This document shows positions 1 through 8,762 of a stretch of 64,000 nucleotides of DNA, in pieces; positions within the stretch are counted from its first letter, which is position 1, and each line of letters starts with the position of its first letter. A program made the position numbers and the translations under genes. The notes below the pieces were generated by a model. It saw nothing but the letters and a program-made list of their open reading frames with translations. It was not told the origin of the DNA and did not search any database. Source of the stretch: Petrocella sp024636985 (GTDB taxonomy: Bacteria > Bacillota > Clostridia > Lachnospirales > Vallitaleaceae); NCBI GenBank assembly GCA_024636985.1, contig JAGXFY010000029.1, positions 33,942 to 97,941 of the forward strand, written 5' to 3'.

Positions 1-533
1 AGTCCCAATAAAGCTAGCGCCATAACCCACATATCAAACCAAGTTCTAAAATTCGAGATATGATAAAGTGCAAATACCAAAGATGAAAATACATAAGCCA
101 AGCGATGCCATCCGGCTTTAATCAGCCCTTGGAAAATGAATCCTCTGAAGAACAACTCCTCAATAAAAGCGTTAACCACAATTGTATAGATGCCAACTAA
201 TATAATTTCATTCCTTGATACAGCCATACGTCCCGATATGTCAGAAATAATATCATCAATACCAATCAGAGGCCGAATAAGATAAAAGGTGATCATAATG
301 ACTATAAACACCAACACCGACCAGAAGGTTATCAAAGGTATATCCGACTTATGAAGCCTCATAGACCACTTAATCTTAAAATCATACTTATACAAAGCCA
401 TAGGGAGCAACAAAAACAGAGGCAATTTGATCAAGGTCTTAATAAGATAAGGTGCATGAAGTATTTGTTCAATGATGTATAAAAAGACCATAATACATAA
501 TGTATAGGCTATTATTGTAATTTTAATCTTCAT
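1..533 (-). CDS. CPBP family intramembrane glutamic protease (3' end outside window)
   Basis: The reverse strand from an ATG at 533 reads open to the window edge, giving the first 177 residues of a hydrophobic protein. Several membrane segments are visible (about residues 5-25, 35-48, 68-88, 110-122). Residues 125-130 read EELFFR, the EExxxR motif of CPBP (CAAX/Abi) membrane proteases, and His158 in the following FALYH segment fits the second conserved motif. These enzymes cleave near membrane boundaries; bacterial roles range from bacteriocin immunity to unknown. The start is supported by an in-frame stop two codons upstream. The substrate cannot be inferred, and the C-terminus is missing only because the window ends. 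Confidence 0.85.
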   Translation of the reverse strand, partial: MKIKITIIAYTLCIMVFLYIIEQILHAPYLIKTLIKLPLFLLLPMALYKYDFKIKWSMRLHKSDIPLITFWSVLVFIVIMITFYLIRPLIGIDDIISDISGRMAVSRNEIILVGIYTIVVNAFIEELFFRGFIFQGLIKAGWHRLAYVFSSLVFALYHISNFRTWFDMWVMALALLG

Positions 534-679
534 TCCCTAACTACCATACCTTTCAAATTCTATAGAAACAGAAGCCTATTATGCTTAACTCATTCTAATG
601 TTAGATTAAAGTGTCGTTATCTATTTACTAAAAAAATGAATGGGACATCATCCTATGGATGTGCCCCATTTCAACCAAG

Positions 680-765
680 CGGAGAGAGGGGGATTTGAAC
701 CCCCGGTTCCTTTAGAGAACGACAGTTTTCGAGACTGCCACCTTAAGCCACTCGGACATCTCTCC
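680..765 (-). tRNA. tRNA-Ser (anticodon CGA)
   Basis: The reverse strand folds as a class II tRNA. The acceptor GGAGAGA pairs with TCTCTCC, the D-arm region follows, the anticodon stem-loop has loop CTCGAAA (anticodon CGA, reading UCG), a long variable arm is present, and the T arm contains GTTCAAATC. The discriminator base is G, as expected for serine. The 3' CCA is not encoded, so it must be added by the CCA-adding enzyme, whose gene is at 37.9-39.2 kb. Confidence 0.95.
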
Positions 766-801
766 AGAATTACTATAACAATATACTATAAGAGTCCAGT
801 G

Positions 802-1842
802 CTAGTCAACACCCACTGTAATAATATAAGGTGCTTCAAGTCTTTTGTCATCCTCTTTTATTACCCTTGCTTCCGGATTAAAGGGCTTGCCTCTAAAGTT
901 CTTGGTAACGATACATTCTCTTCCATCTTCCAGTTTGATTGTAAAGCCGATGGGATAAGGTGATACCCTATCTGCAAAGGCTCTAACCAACTTAGGATCA
1001 AATGCGGTACCCATGCCCTCAATAATCATCTTGAATGCTTGTGCCGGATTAAGGGCCTCTCTCTGCCTTCTACGACTGGACAAAGCATCAAAAACATCTG
1101 CAATCGCCACAATTCTACCATAGATACTGATGTCCTCACCTGATTTTTTGGTCGGATATCCGCCACCATCATAACGTTCATGATGTTGTAGTATGGCCAA
1201 ATAGCTACGCATGGGCAGGTTAAATTCATCCTTTGCAAAACGATAGCCTTCTACTGTATGGGTTTTAATCAATTCGTATTCTTCATCTGTGAGTTTTCCC
1301 TTTTTCTCAAGTATCTCTTTGGGTATAAACATATTACCGATATCATGAAAAAATGCTCCAACAGCCAAACGGTACATCTCAAGGGATGATAACTCTAGGC
1401 ATTTCCCAATAATTAGAGAAATAACCGTTACATTAACTGGTTGCTGGTAGATATAGTTTTCAATCGTCTTGATATCAAAAACATCATACAAATCAATCTT
1501 TTCGCTTATAATATCTTCAGTTAGCTTATCAATAGACTCTAAACAAGCTTGCATATGCTTATGATAAAGGCCTTTGTTTCTACTTTGTATGGCTAAATAC
1601 AACTTCTTAAGATTCTGTGTGGCCTCATTTCTCGTCTTTGATGTGATGGTACATTGGATTTCAAGATCATTGGAAAATTCATCCAGTACATAAAGATAAG
1701 GAATTTCATATTGAGATAGGTTCTGTATATAACGTTCTGATATCTCAGTACCTTTTTTTGCTAATATGGAACCATTGATGTTATAGAAATCATCGGCTAT
1801 CTGCATACCGGCTTTAAGATCGGAAAATTCTACTAATCTCAT
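802..1842 (-). CDS. HD-GYP domain protein, probably degenerate
   Basis: This 346-residue protein has an N-terminal DUF3391-like region (about 1-60) and a C-terminal HD-GYP domain, the family that hydrolyses cyclic di-GMP. Visible motifs are HDIG at 166-169 followed by IPKEIL, a downstream KTH, HHERYDGGGYP at about 220-230 and ADVFDALSSRR. Two positions are odd: the first metal-binding His is replaced in the YQQPVNV segment (usually an H-S pair), and the Lys after HDIG is Asn170. Activity is therefore uncertain and it may be a sensor. The start follows GGAGAGGTGAAGT. A 15-bp tandem triplication sits immediately upstream. Confidence 0.88.
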   Translation of the reverse strand: MRLVEFSDLKAGMQIADDFYNINGSILAKKGTEISERYIQNLSQYEIPYLYVLDEFSNDLEIQCTITSKTRNEATQNLKKLYLAIQSRNKGLYHKHMQACLESIDKLTEDIISEKIDLYDVFDIKTIENYIYQQPVNVTVISLIIGKCLELSSLEMYRLAVGAFFHDIGNMFIPKEILEKKGKLTDEEYELIKTHTVEGYRFAKDEFNLPMRSYLAILQHHERYDGGGYPTKKSGEDISIYGRIVAIADVFDALSSRRRQREALNPAQAFKMIIEGMGTAFDPKLVRAFADRVSPYPIGFTIKLEDGRECIVTKNFRGKPFNPEARVIKEDDKRLEAPYIITVGVD

Positions 1843-1855
1843 ACTTCACCTCTCC

Positions 1856-1906
1856 TTTACAACTCATATCTTTACAACTCATATCTTTACAACTCATATC
1901 TTTACA
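1856..1906. repeat. 15-bp unit repeated three times plus 6 bp in the HD-GYP leader
   Basis: The unit TTTACAACTCATATC occurs at 1856-1870, 1871-1885 and 1886-1900 without mismatch, followed by the partial unit TTTACA. It lies between a possible TATAAT -10 (1912-1917, reverse strand) and the ribosome site of the HD-GYP gene, so most of the mRNA leader is repeat. The rest of the 1843-2181 intergenic stretch holds nothing else recognisable apart from the terminator at 2128-2167. Confidence 0.9.
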
Positions 1907-2121
1907 AAGTCATTATAGCACTTCTAAAGTCAAAATAAAATAAATATTCATACTAAAGTCCTATGTCTTTAACTTGTAATGAAACAAGAACGAAGAGGCT
2001 GCTTTAAGCTTTAAATCGCTTAAATTCAAATATAAAGAAGTCAGTCTTTTTTGCACATGTGCATAACACGCCCTAAATTTAATGTCTTTTTATATATTGG
2101 AAAGTCGTAATTTATTAATAC

Positions 2122-2167
2122 ATAAAAATTACCCCAAGCATACAAATAATTGCATACATGGGGTAAT
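2122..2167 (-). terminator. Rho-independent terminator after hppA
   Basis: ATTACCCCA (2128-2136) pairs with TGGGGTAAT (2159-2167) around a 22-nt loop. On the reverse strand the stem is followed by a run of five T. It lies 15 bp beyond the stop codon of the pyrophosphatase gene. Confidence 0.85.
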
Positions 2168-2181
2168 GGTTCAAATCAACT

Positions 2182-4347
2182 CTATTTAAATAATTCCAAT
2201 AGATTGTATTTACTAAATACAGACACCATGATTAAGGATACCATGGCCATAATCTTAATGAGAATATCCAGTGATGGACCTACTGTATCTTTAAGAGGGT
2301 CACCTACTGTATCACCGATTACGGTTGATGCATGAAGTTCAGATCCCTTGCCTTGCCCTTCAAATTCTCCGGATTCAACCAATTTCTTGGCATTATCCCA
2401 TGCACCACCGCTGTTGGCTGTAAAAAGAGCCAGCATAATCGCTGATAATAAAGTCCCAATAAGCATACCACCTACAAATTCTTCACCGAATATAAAACCA
2501 CTACCAATCGGTACCAATACAGATATCATAGCCGGTAAGGTCATTTCTTTTAGGGCGCCTGCAGAAGAAATCTCAATACAACGCTTATAGTCAGGTTTGG
2601 TCTCACCCGTTAAAATACCCGGCATCTCCCTAAATTGTCGCCTGACTTCATCTACCATGGCACCTGCTGCTTTGGCAACAGATTCAATAAGTAATCCGGA
2701 GAAGTAAAATGGTAATGCCGCACCGACCAAAGCACCAGCTAAAGTTAAGGTATTGATCATATTAATATTGAGTACAAATCCCATGGTATCACCCATAGTG
2801 GTTTGAGAATAGAGGTACGATGCCAATAAAGATAAAGCCGCAAGAGATGCAGACCCAATTGCAAAGCCTTTGCCAATGGCTGCAGTTGTATTTCCCACTG
2901 AATCCAACTTGTCCGTAATCTTACGGACCTCAGGTGCTAATTTACTCATTTCACAGATACCACCGGCATTGTCTGCTATAGGACCATAAGTATCTACAGA
3001 AACGGTTGCTGCTACAAAAGAAAGCATACCGATGGCTGCCATTGCCACACCATATAGCCCTGCAAAATAATTGGATGCCAAGGTCGCAAGCGCTAATACA
3101 ATAACAGGAAATAACGTGGACTTCATACCTGAAGCCAAACCTTGCGTGATGGTTAAAGCTGTTCCCTGCATGGACTTTTGGGCAATGGTTAACGTTGGTT
3201 TAAAATCATAACTGGTATAATATTCCGCTAAAAATCCAATCAAAATACCACTTCCGATACCAAAAACAGCGGCTATCCAAGGGGACAGAATACCCATCTT
3301 AAAGCCAAGACTTGATACATCCATACCTTTAAAATATAGATTGGTAAAAATACCTGTAGCGACTACCGTTAGACCTGCAGAGATCCATAGAGCATAATTT
3401 AACTCTCTATGGGGATTATCCGATACTTTTCTAAAAATCAAAGATAAGATGCCGATGACACAACTGACAAGTCCTATTGCTGCAAAAAGCAATGGGTATA
3501 ATAATAGATTCTCAACTAACTTAAAATCCATAGCACCATTGATGCCACTGGTTGTGTAATACATATATGAAACAAGAACAATGGCCGAGATCAAAGCACC
3601 TACAAAGCTTTCAAGTAAATCAGCTCCAAGTCCTGCCACATCACCTACATTATCGCCTACATTGTCTGCAATAGTAGCCGGGTTTCTAGGGTCATCTTCC
3701 GGTATGCCTGCTTCGGTTTTACCAACTAAGTCTGCTCCCATATCCGCTGCTTTTGTATATATGCCACCGCCAACACGGTCGAACATAGCGATAATGGAAC
3801 AACCAAGAGCGTAACCTGAAACCGTCATGGTGTAGGGAATGAAATGGACACCTATCCAATTCTCTTTAATAACCAGATTGATTTGATCCGTCTGTCCCAG
3901 TACTTTACCAAATATTATATAAACGAGGCCCAGTCCAAGTAGAGCAAAGCCTCCAACACTTAACCCCATAACCGAACCACCCTGAAAAGCTACCTTAAGT
4001 GTTGCTCCAAGGCTTTTAGTTGTCCTTGCTGTATTGGATACACGTACATTAGAGATAGTTGCAATCCTCATACCAATAAAACCGGCAAGTGCACTCATAG
4101 ATGCACCCATAAGAAATGTTACACCTACATACCAATCTACCACCACACTTAGAATGATTGCAGCAAGCAAAGCGATTTTTGCTATAATGCTATATTCGTG
4201 ACGAATGAAAGCATCCGCCCCTTCTTGTATAGCTGCTGCTATTTCTTTCATAAGGTCTGTACCAGGATCTAACTTTTTTACCGCCTTAAAATTATATGCT
4301 GCAAGTGCCAGTGCTAAAAATACCGCAAAAAAAACCAACGCAATCAT
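2182..4347 (-). CDS. hppA: Membrane-bound ion-translocating pyrophosphatase
   Basis: This 721-residue, multi-pass membrane protein hydrolyses pyrophosphate to pump H+ and/or Na+. It carries the family signature GADLVGKTE...PEDDPRNPA followed by IADNVGDNVGD, plus the later acidic motif DTYGPIADNAGG. The segment GNTTAAIGKG has Ala and Gly at the two positions that are Lys and Thr in K+-independent enzymes, so it is predicted to be K+-dependent. The GADLLESF helix has a Glu at the position seen in Na+-pumping members, which suggests Na+ transport; this is inference. The start is preceded by GGAGGTAAGG. It is monocistronic with its own terminator. Confidence 0.96.
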   Translation of the reverse strand: MIALVFFAVFLALALAAYNFKAVKKLDPGTDLMKEIAAAIQEGADAFIRHEYSIIAKIALLAAIILSVVVDWYVGVTFLMGASMSALAGFIGMRIATISNVRVSNTARTTKSLGATLKVAFQGGSVMGLSVGGFALLGLGLVYIIFGKVLGQTDQINLVIKENWIGVHFIPYTMTVSGYALGCSIIAMFDRVGGGIYTKAADMGADLVGKTEAGIPEDDPRNPATIADNVGDNVGDVAGLGADLLESFVGALISAIVLVSYMYYTTSGINGAMDFKLVENLLLYPLLFAAIGLVSCVIGILSLIFRKVSDNPHRELNYALWISAGLTVVATGIFTNLYFKGMDVSSLGFKMGILSPWIAAVFGIGSGILIGFLAEYYTSYDFKPTLTIAQKSMQGTALTITQGLASGMKSTLFPVIVLALATLASNYFAGLYGVAMAAIGMLSFVAATVSVDTYGPIADNAGGICEMSKLAPEVRKITDKLDSVGNTTAAIGKGFAIGSASLAALSLLASYLYSQTTMGDTMGFVLNINMINTLTLAGALVGAALPFYFSGLLIESVAKAAGAMVDEVRRQFREMPGILTGETKPDYKRCIEISSAGALKEMTLPAMISVLVPIGSGFIFGEEFVGGMLIGTLLSAIMLALFTANSGGAWDNAKKLVESGEFEGQGKGSELHASTVIGDTVGDPLKDTVGPSLDILIKIMAMVSLIMVSVFSKYNLLELFK

Positions 4348-4608
4348 AAACCTTACCTCCGCTTTTCATTTAAGCTCCGTAAACAAGGTCCTAATCGCCA
4401 TTGGTTTTTATCATCCGGTCTAGATCAGTCACAAGTCTACTCTAGTTTATAGTTGAAATACTGAACCTATAACAAATGCCCATATTTCCCATCCTATAAA
4501 AAGTGTAACACACTTGGACTTCTTTGCAACTGATTTCAGAGCATTCTTGAAACTTCGAACTTATTTACAAAAATTACAGTTTTTTCTGTTCAAATTGCAC
4601 TAAAACGG

Positions 4609-4782
4609 TTAAAGTGATTTACTATTTTTGATTGTCGAATCACAGGTACATCCGGTGGGACTGGAACACCCACCGCCAGTGGTATGACAAATACCTTTTT
4701 CTTCTTTTCTTTTTGAACTCAGATGGTCAGCGACCACCGCTAAAACTAAGATAACAACTATCAACACGATAACTTGGAGCAT
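4609..4782 (-). CDS. Small Cys-rich single-pass membrane protein
   Basis: This 57-residue ORF starts 8 nt after a perfect AGGAGGTGA ribosome site. Residues 2-18 are a membrane helix (VIVLIVVILVLAVVA), followed by a basic stretch SSKRKEEKG and a Cys-rich tail with Cys at 32, 39, 45 and 47. The layout (short helix, KG, then clustered Cys) resembles the FeoB-associated Cys-rich membrane protein family, though the spacing is not canonical and no feo gene is nearby. A role in metal or redox handling is only inferred. The strong ribosome site argues that it is translated. Confidence 0.7.
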   Translation of the reverse strand: MLQVIVLIVVILVLAVVADHLSSKRKEEKGICHTTGGGCSSPTGCTCDSTIKNSKSL

Positions 4783-4847
4783 CCAATCACCTCCTGTGTG
4801 ATAATGATAACTAAAATCAATATATGTTATTATTATACCTTATAAAT

Positions 4848-4927
4848 GGTTAAAGTGTCAAAACTATATAGTTGAACTTTTACATACAATATATAGTTAT
4901 GAGTGTGTCAACGTAACCTATATAATA
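4848..4927. repeat. TIR element family, copy A (left part only)
   Basis: It begins GGTTAAAGTGTCAAAACTAT and closely matches copy C (20061-20171) for about 75 bp, with scattered transitions. The right terminal repeat is missing, and the element runs straight into the stop codon of malic enzyme on the reverse strand. Confidence 0.75.
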
Positions 4928-6100
4928 CTACCCTCTTGTCACACCTGAATCCTTAGCTGCTTTCATAACGGCTTTTGCAACTGCATCTACCACTCTCGTA
5001 TCAAAGGGAGATGGTACAATATAAGTATTGGTTAGTTCAGTTTCATCTAGAACCTCAGCAATAGCATAAGCTGCAGCTAACTTCATTTCATCGTTAATTT
5101 TTTTTGCCCCGGCATCTAGAGCACCTCTAAAAATACCCGGGAAAGCTAATACATTATTGATCTGATTTGGATAATCACTACGACCGGTTCCAATAATTTT
5201 GGCACCGGCTTCAATAGCCAGTTCCGGCATAATCTCCGGTGTCGGATTCGCCATCGCAAAAATAAATGGATTATCATTCATGGAGACTACCATTTCTTTT
5301 GTAACAATACCTGCTGCGGATACACCAACAAAAACATCAGCGTCTTCAAGAGCTAAAGCCAAATCACCATCTATATCCTCTTTGTTGGTAAAACTTAGAA
5401 TCTCTTTTTTAACAAAATCAAGGTCTGCTCTTTTTGAGCTTATAATACCAATTCGGTCCACACATAGTATGTCAGCTACACCATACTGCATAATCATTTT
5501 TGCTATAGAACTGCCTGCCGCTCCGGCTCCGCTTATAACCACTTTCAGTGATTTAGAGTCTCTTTTCGTCAATTTACACGCATTAATTAAAGCCGCAATC
5601 GTAATAATGGCCGTTCCATGTTGATCATCATGAAATACCGGAATATCCAGCTCTTCAATTAAACGTCTTTCTATTTCAACACATCTTGGCGCTGATATAT
5701 CTTCAAGGTTAATGCCACCTAAACCAGGTGCCAACAATTTGCATGTTCTAATGATTTCTTCTGTATCCTGGGTATCAAGACAGATAGGAAATGCATCTAC
5801 ATCTCCAAAATTCTTAAATAGGATTGCTTTTCCTTCCATGACCGGCAAAGCTGCCTCTGGTCCAATATTACCGAGACCTAAAACTGCTGACCCATCTGTT
5901 ATAACCGCAACAAAATTCCCTTTATTTGTGTATCGATAAATAGCTTCCGGATTCTTCTCAATAGCACGACAAGGCTCTGCAACACCGGGAGAATAGGCCA
6001 TGCTTAACTCTTCAGATGTGGTCACTTTTACTTTTGATATAACCGCTAGCTTACCCTTATTTTTTTCATGCATTTCAAGGGATTTTTGATATATGTCCAT
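4928..6100 (-). CDS. NAD(P)-dependent malic enzyme
   Basis: The 390-residue protein is of the short bacterial malic enzyme type, converting malate to pyruvate and CO2 with reduction of NAD(P)+. It shows YSPGVAEPC near residue 36, the TDGSAVLGLGNIG segment, the metal-site region GGINLEDISAP, FHDDQHGTA and a Rossmann motif GAGAAGSS. Length matches the MaeB catalytic core without the phosphotransacetylase domain. The start follows TAGGAGGCAAAT. Its stop codon lies at the edge of repeat copy A. There are no operon partners: 222 bp separate it from the divergent ferritin gene. Confidence 0.95.
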   Translation of the reverse strand: MDIYQKSLEMHEKNKGKLAVISKVKVTTSEELSMAYSPGVAEPCRAIEKNPEAIYRYTNKGNFVAVITDGSAVLGLGNIGPEAALPVMEGKAILFKNFGDVDAFPICLDTQDTEEIIRTCKLLAPGLGGINLEDISAPRCVEIERRLIEELDIPVFHDDQHGTAIITIAALINACKLTKRDSKSLKVVISGAGAAGSSIAKMIMQYGVADILCVDRIGIISSKRADLDFVKKEILSFTNKEDIDGDLALALEDADVFVGVSAAGIVTKEMVVSMNDNPFIFAMANPTPEIMPELAIEAGAKIIGTGRSDYPNQINNVLAFPGIFRGALDAGAKKINDEMKLAAAYAIAEVLDETELTNTYIVPSPFDTRVVDAVAKAVMKAAKDSGVTRG

Positions 6101-6323
6101 ATTTGCCTCCTAAATGACTGATTCCATGTTTGGTTTTCATAGTTTATGTTATCTACATTATAATACAGCTGACGCTTCCTTACAATGCTACCTTGGCTGT
6201 CTTGTATATTTCTAGACAGGTCATCTCTATAATGTTACAATATAGAAGGAGCCATTTAGATATAATACATGTTGTCAATATGTATTCAGAATCTAGTTAA
6301 TTATGTTTATAAAGGAGGAAATT

Positions 6324-6836
6324 ATGGGAAAGAAAGCTATTGAGATCACTAATCTTGATGTAGAAAAATTAATTCAAATGTTGAACGAAGCGCTAGCAGA
6401 AGAGTGGCTAGCTTATTATCAATATTGGATCGGTGCACGTATGATGGAAGGGCCTATGAGAAGTGAAGTTGAGCCTGAGTTGTTGTTACACGCAACAGAA
6501 GAGCTTGCGCATGCAGAACTTGTTGTTAACCGTATCATACAACTTGGGGGAACACCTATACTGAACCCTGCTGATTGGACTTCTTTTGCAAAATGTGCTT
6601 ATGAAGCGCCAACAGATCCTTATATCGAAACCATCCTTCAACAAAACCTTACCGGTGAGCGTTGTGCCATTCAAAGATATGAGGAAATCTGTGATTTTAC
6701 AAACGGCAAAGATCATTCAACTTATCAAATGGCCGTTTCAATTCTTAATGATGAACTTGAGCACGAGCATGATATTGAAGATTTCTTAATGGATATTGAG
6801 CGTATGAAAGAAGACATTAAAAAATTCAGACTATAA
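6324..6836 (+). CDS. Ferritin-like / bacterioferritin-type diiron protein
   Basis: The 170-residue all-helical protein has ligand-type motifs in two helix pairs: Glu in LAEEWLAYYQY, then ATEELAHAE, and later DELEHEHDIEDF, matching the E...ExxH...E...ExxH pattern of ferritin and Dps-like four-helix bundles. It probably stores iron or consumes peroxide. The start at 6324 is chosen because AAAGGAGG sits 5 bp ahead of it; an in-frame ATG at 6303 lies upstream of that site. A clean terminator follows. Confidence 0.85.
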   Translation: MGKKAIEITNLDVEKLIQMLNEALAEEWLAYYQYWIGARMMEGPMRSEVEPELLLHATEELAHAELVVNRIIQLGGTPILNPADWTSFAKCAYEAPTDPYIETILQQNLTGERCAIQRYEEICDFTNGKDHSTYQMAVSILNDELEHEHDIEDFLMDIERMKEDIKKFRL

Positions 6837-6892
6837 TCTAGAAAGCTCTTTTTCAAATGTTGAGGTAATCTCTATTTTGAATAAGTCAACTG

Positions 6893-6926
6893 GGTCTCTA
6901 AGTAGAAAAGCTTAGAGACCTTTTTT
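6893..6926 (+). terminator. Rho-independent terminator after the ferritin-like gene
   Basis: GGTCTCTAAG (6893-6902) pairs perfectly with CTTAGAGACC (6911-6920) across an 8-nt loop and is followed by six T. Confidence 0.92.
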
Positions 6927-6941
6927 AATTCTATAGAACGT

Positions 6942-7811
6942 TTATGTCTGTACCAAATCACCTGTGAAGCTTTTTATCTGATCCATCACTTCTTTTCCAT
7001 AATTGTAACCCATTAAGTAGGTTGCTCTGATTTTTTCCCGATCTTTTTCGGCTCTTTCTAGCAAGATTGGTTTAGGTGGACGTATTACCAGTGCCACCCC
7101 TTCTTCTTCCAACTTCTCAAGATACTCTGTCGTTTCCTTGTAATAGACATGACGTCGTTTCATAGCTTGTACTACTGCCGGATGGGCTCGGTACATCAAG
7201 TTTCCGATTTTTTCATAGGTAAATGGCTTCCGTTCATAGCCTTGATGCCTGGTCAATATTACAATGACTTTTTCACACCCATCTACAAGTGCTTGACGCA
7301 CTGGTATCGAATCTGACACGCCACCATCAAGATACTGCACCCCTTTAATACTTACCTTTTGTGATAAAAAAGGTAAGCTTGATGAGGCTCTAAGTGCCAT
7401 GAGTAGAGATGGATCGTCCATCTCACTCTTGTAAAAATAGTCAGTTAGGCCGCTATGACAGCTCATTGCACCAATAACCAGCTCTTGATTCGATTGGCGG
7501 AAGGTATTAAAGTCAAAAGGGTTCAATTCATAGGCCACGTCTTTAAATAAGAAATCCATGCCAAAAAGACTGCCTTTTGTTATCATGTTTTTCATGCTCA
7601 CATAACGATGGTCATTTAAATAGGTCATCATAATATCATAGTTACGTTTTTTCTGTCTTGATATATAATTACCACCGTTTATGGCTCCCATAGATACCCC
7701 GATGACATAAGGTAAATAAATCTCCTCTTCAAGTAAACATTCTAATATACCTTCTGTAAATACACCTCGAAAGCCACCGCCTTCAAGAACCAATCCTACT
7801 TTTCTCTCCAT
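6942..7811 (-). CDS. Patatin-like phospholipase
   Basis: The 289-residue protein has the patatin fold signature: oxyanion segment GLVLEGGGFRG at 6-16, nucleophile elbow GVSMG with Ser at about residue 40, and the catalytic Asp in YLDGGVSD. It is predicted to be a cytosolic Ser-Asp lipid acyl hydrolase of the RssA/YjjU type; no signal peptide is seen. The ribosome site GGAGGT precedes ATG. It follows the Crp/Fnr-like gene by 12 bp in the same direction, so the two are probably co-transcribed. Confidence 0.93.
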   Translation of the reverse strand: MERKVGLVLEGGGFRGVFTEGILECLLEEEIYLPYVIGVSMGAINGGNYISRQKKRNYDIMMTYLNDHRYVSMKNMITKGSLFGMDFLFKDVAYELNPFDFNTFRQSNQELVIGAMSCHSGLTDYFYKSEMDDPSLLMALRASSSLPFLSQKVSIKGVQYLDGGVSDSIPVRQALVDGCEKVIVILTRHQGYERKPFTYEKIGNLMYRAHPAVVQAMKRRHVYYKETTEYLEKLEEEGVALVIRPPKPILLERAEKDREKIRATYLMGYNYGKEVMDQIKSFTGDLVQT

Positions 7812-7823
7812 TTTATACCTCCA

Positions 7824-8510
7824 TCAATATCTATATGTGTGTCCCGCTAATGCTTTTAAATCTTCTATTCTCGTTATCTCCATAATCTTACCACGTTTAT
7901 CAATCAAGCCTTCCAAACACATTTCATTAATGGTCCGATTCAAATGCCTATACGTGGTGCCTAACTGTTCAGCTATATCAACAAAACTTGATTTCACATT
8001 AATATTATTGGTTTCCACCTCTTTATGTGCTAAAAGGTAGCTGGCCAATTTATTTTTTAATGGCAACAAAACATTCGATGTGCTCATTTGACTGATCTTA
8101 TCTAACCGATTGGCTAAAGACATACATAAAAACTTCAAAAAAGGTGCATAATCTAAATATGCACTTCTAATATATGCCATGGGTATACCAATACAGATAC
8201 ACTTATTGAGTGCTTCAACATTGGCAGTATACTCATGTTGCATAATAGTTTCTAGATCCCCATAAACACTTAGGGGATTTTCAATTCGAAGCAAATATAT
8301 CTTCCCGTTACCCAAAGTTGTGAAAACCTTTGCTTCACCTTCCACGAGTAAAAACAAATGGCTAATCTTATTCCCATTTTCACAAATCATTTCGCCCTTT
8401 GCATATTCAAAAATACGACAATGCTCATAAATGTTCTCTTTGAAAATATCATTTAATCCATAAGCTTTGAAATAAGCTTCTAATCTCTGTAACGAAACTA
8501 TTTCCTTCAA
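7824..8510 (-). CDS. Crp/Fnr family transcription regulator
   Basis: The 228-residue protein has an N-terminal cyclic-nucleotide-binding-like beta roll (about 15-130, with GEMICENGNKISHLFLLVEG) and a C-terminal winged helix (about 165-225, VDIAEQLGTTYRHLNRTINEMCLEGLI). Four Cys residues occur but not in the Fnr iron-sulfur pattern. The only start that keeps the first strand is a TTG at 8510 preceded by GGTGGTGA. It is divergent from the YdcZ-like exporter pair, and the 252-bp divergent region holds a repeated palindromic element, so control of that pair is likely. Confidence 0.88.
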   Translation of the reverse strand: MKEIVSLQRLEAYFKAYGLNDIFKENIYEHCRIFEYAKGEMICENGNKISHLFLLVEGEAKVFTTLGNGKIYLLRIENPLSVYGDLETIMQHEYTANVEALNKCICIGIPMAYIRSAYLDYAPFLKFLCMSLANRLDKISQMSTSNVLLPLKNKLASYLLAHKEVETNNINVKSSFVDIAEQLGTTYRHLNRTINEMCLEGLIDKRGKIMEITRIEDLKALAGHTYRY

Positions 8511-8561
8511 ACTTTCACCACCATGACATATGTCCTATTTTTATTTATTATAACATGCTAT

Positions 8562-8677
8562 GGTTATAGCGTCAAAACTAAGATTCACTAATTCACCTAG
8601 AAAGCAAAATTGCGTTGATACGTTCGCAACTTTTTTTCTAGATGAAAGTTCAACTATGTAATTTTAACACTTTTACC
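8562..8677. repeat. TIR element family, copy D (inverted relative to copies A-C)
   Basis: Read on the reverse strand it begins GGTAAAAGTGTTAAAATTAC, continues with ATAGTTGAACTTTCA, and ends with GTTTTGACGCTATAACC, matching the ends of copies B, C and G. It fills most of the divergent promoter region between the Crp/Fnr-like gene and the YdcZ-like genes. Confidence 0.75.
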
Positions 8678-8684
8678 TTGCTAT

Positions 8685-8752
8685 GGTTATAGCGTCAAAA
8701 CTAAGATTCACTAATCATCTAGAAAACATATTTGCGTTGATACGTTCGCAAA
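8685..8752. repeat. Partial tandem duplicate of copy D, next to the YdcZ-like ribosome site
   Basis: It repeats the left half of copy D: GGTTATAGCGTCAAAACTAA, then ATTCACTAAT, CTAGAAA and TTGCGTTGATACGTTCGCAA, with two small differences. The inner sequence TTGCGttgatacgttCGCAA is itself an inverted repeat. It ends directly at the AAGGAGA ribosome site of the downstream gene. Confidence 0.75.
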
Positions 8753-8762
8753 GGAGAATATT

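Noticed and set aside
640..963. Open reading frame over the tRNA-Ser gene
   Set aside because: It crosses the tRNA and the end of the HD-GYP gene in an opposite frame and has no ribosome site or recognisable protein features.
1856..1906. CRISPR-like short repeats
   Set aside because: The units are directly adjacent without spacers and only 15 bp, so this is a simple tandem repeat.
5199..5624. 141-residue open frame opposite malic enzyme
   Set aside because: It is the complement of a strongly conserved enzyme gene and has no recognised motif or ribosome site.
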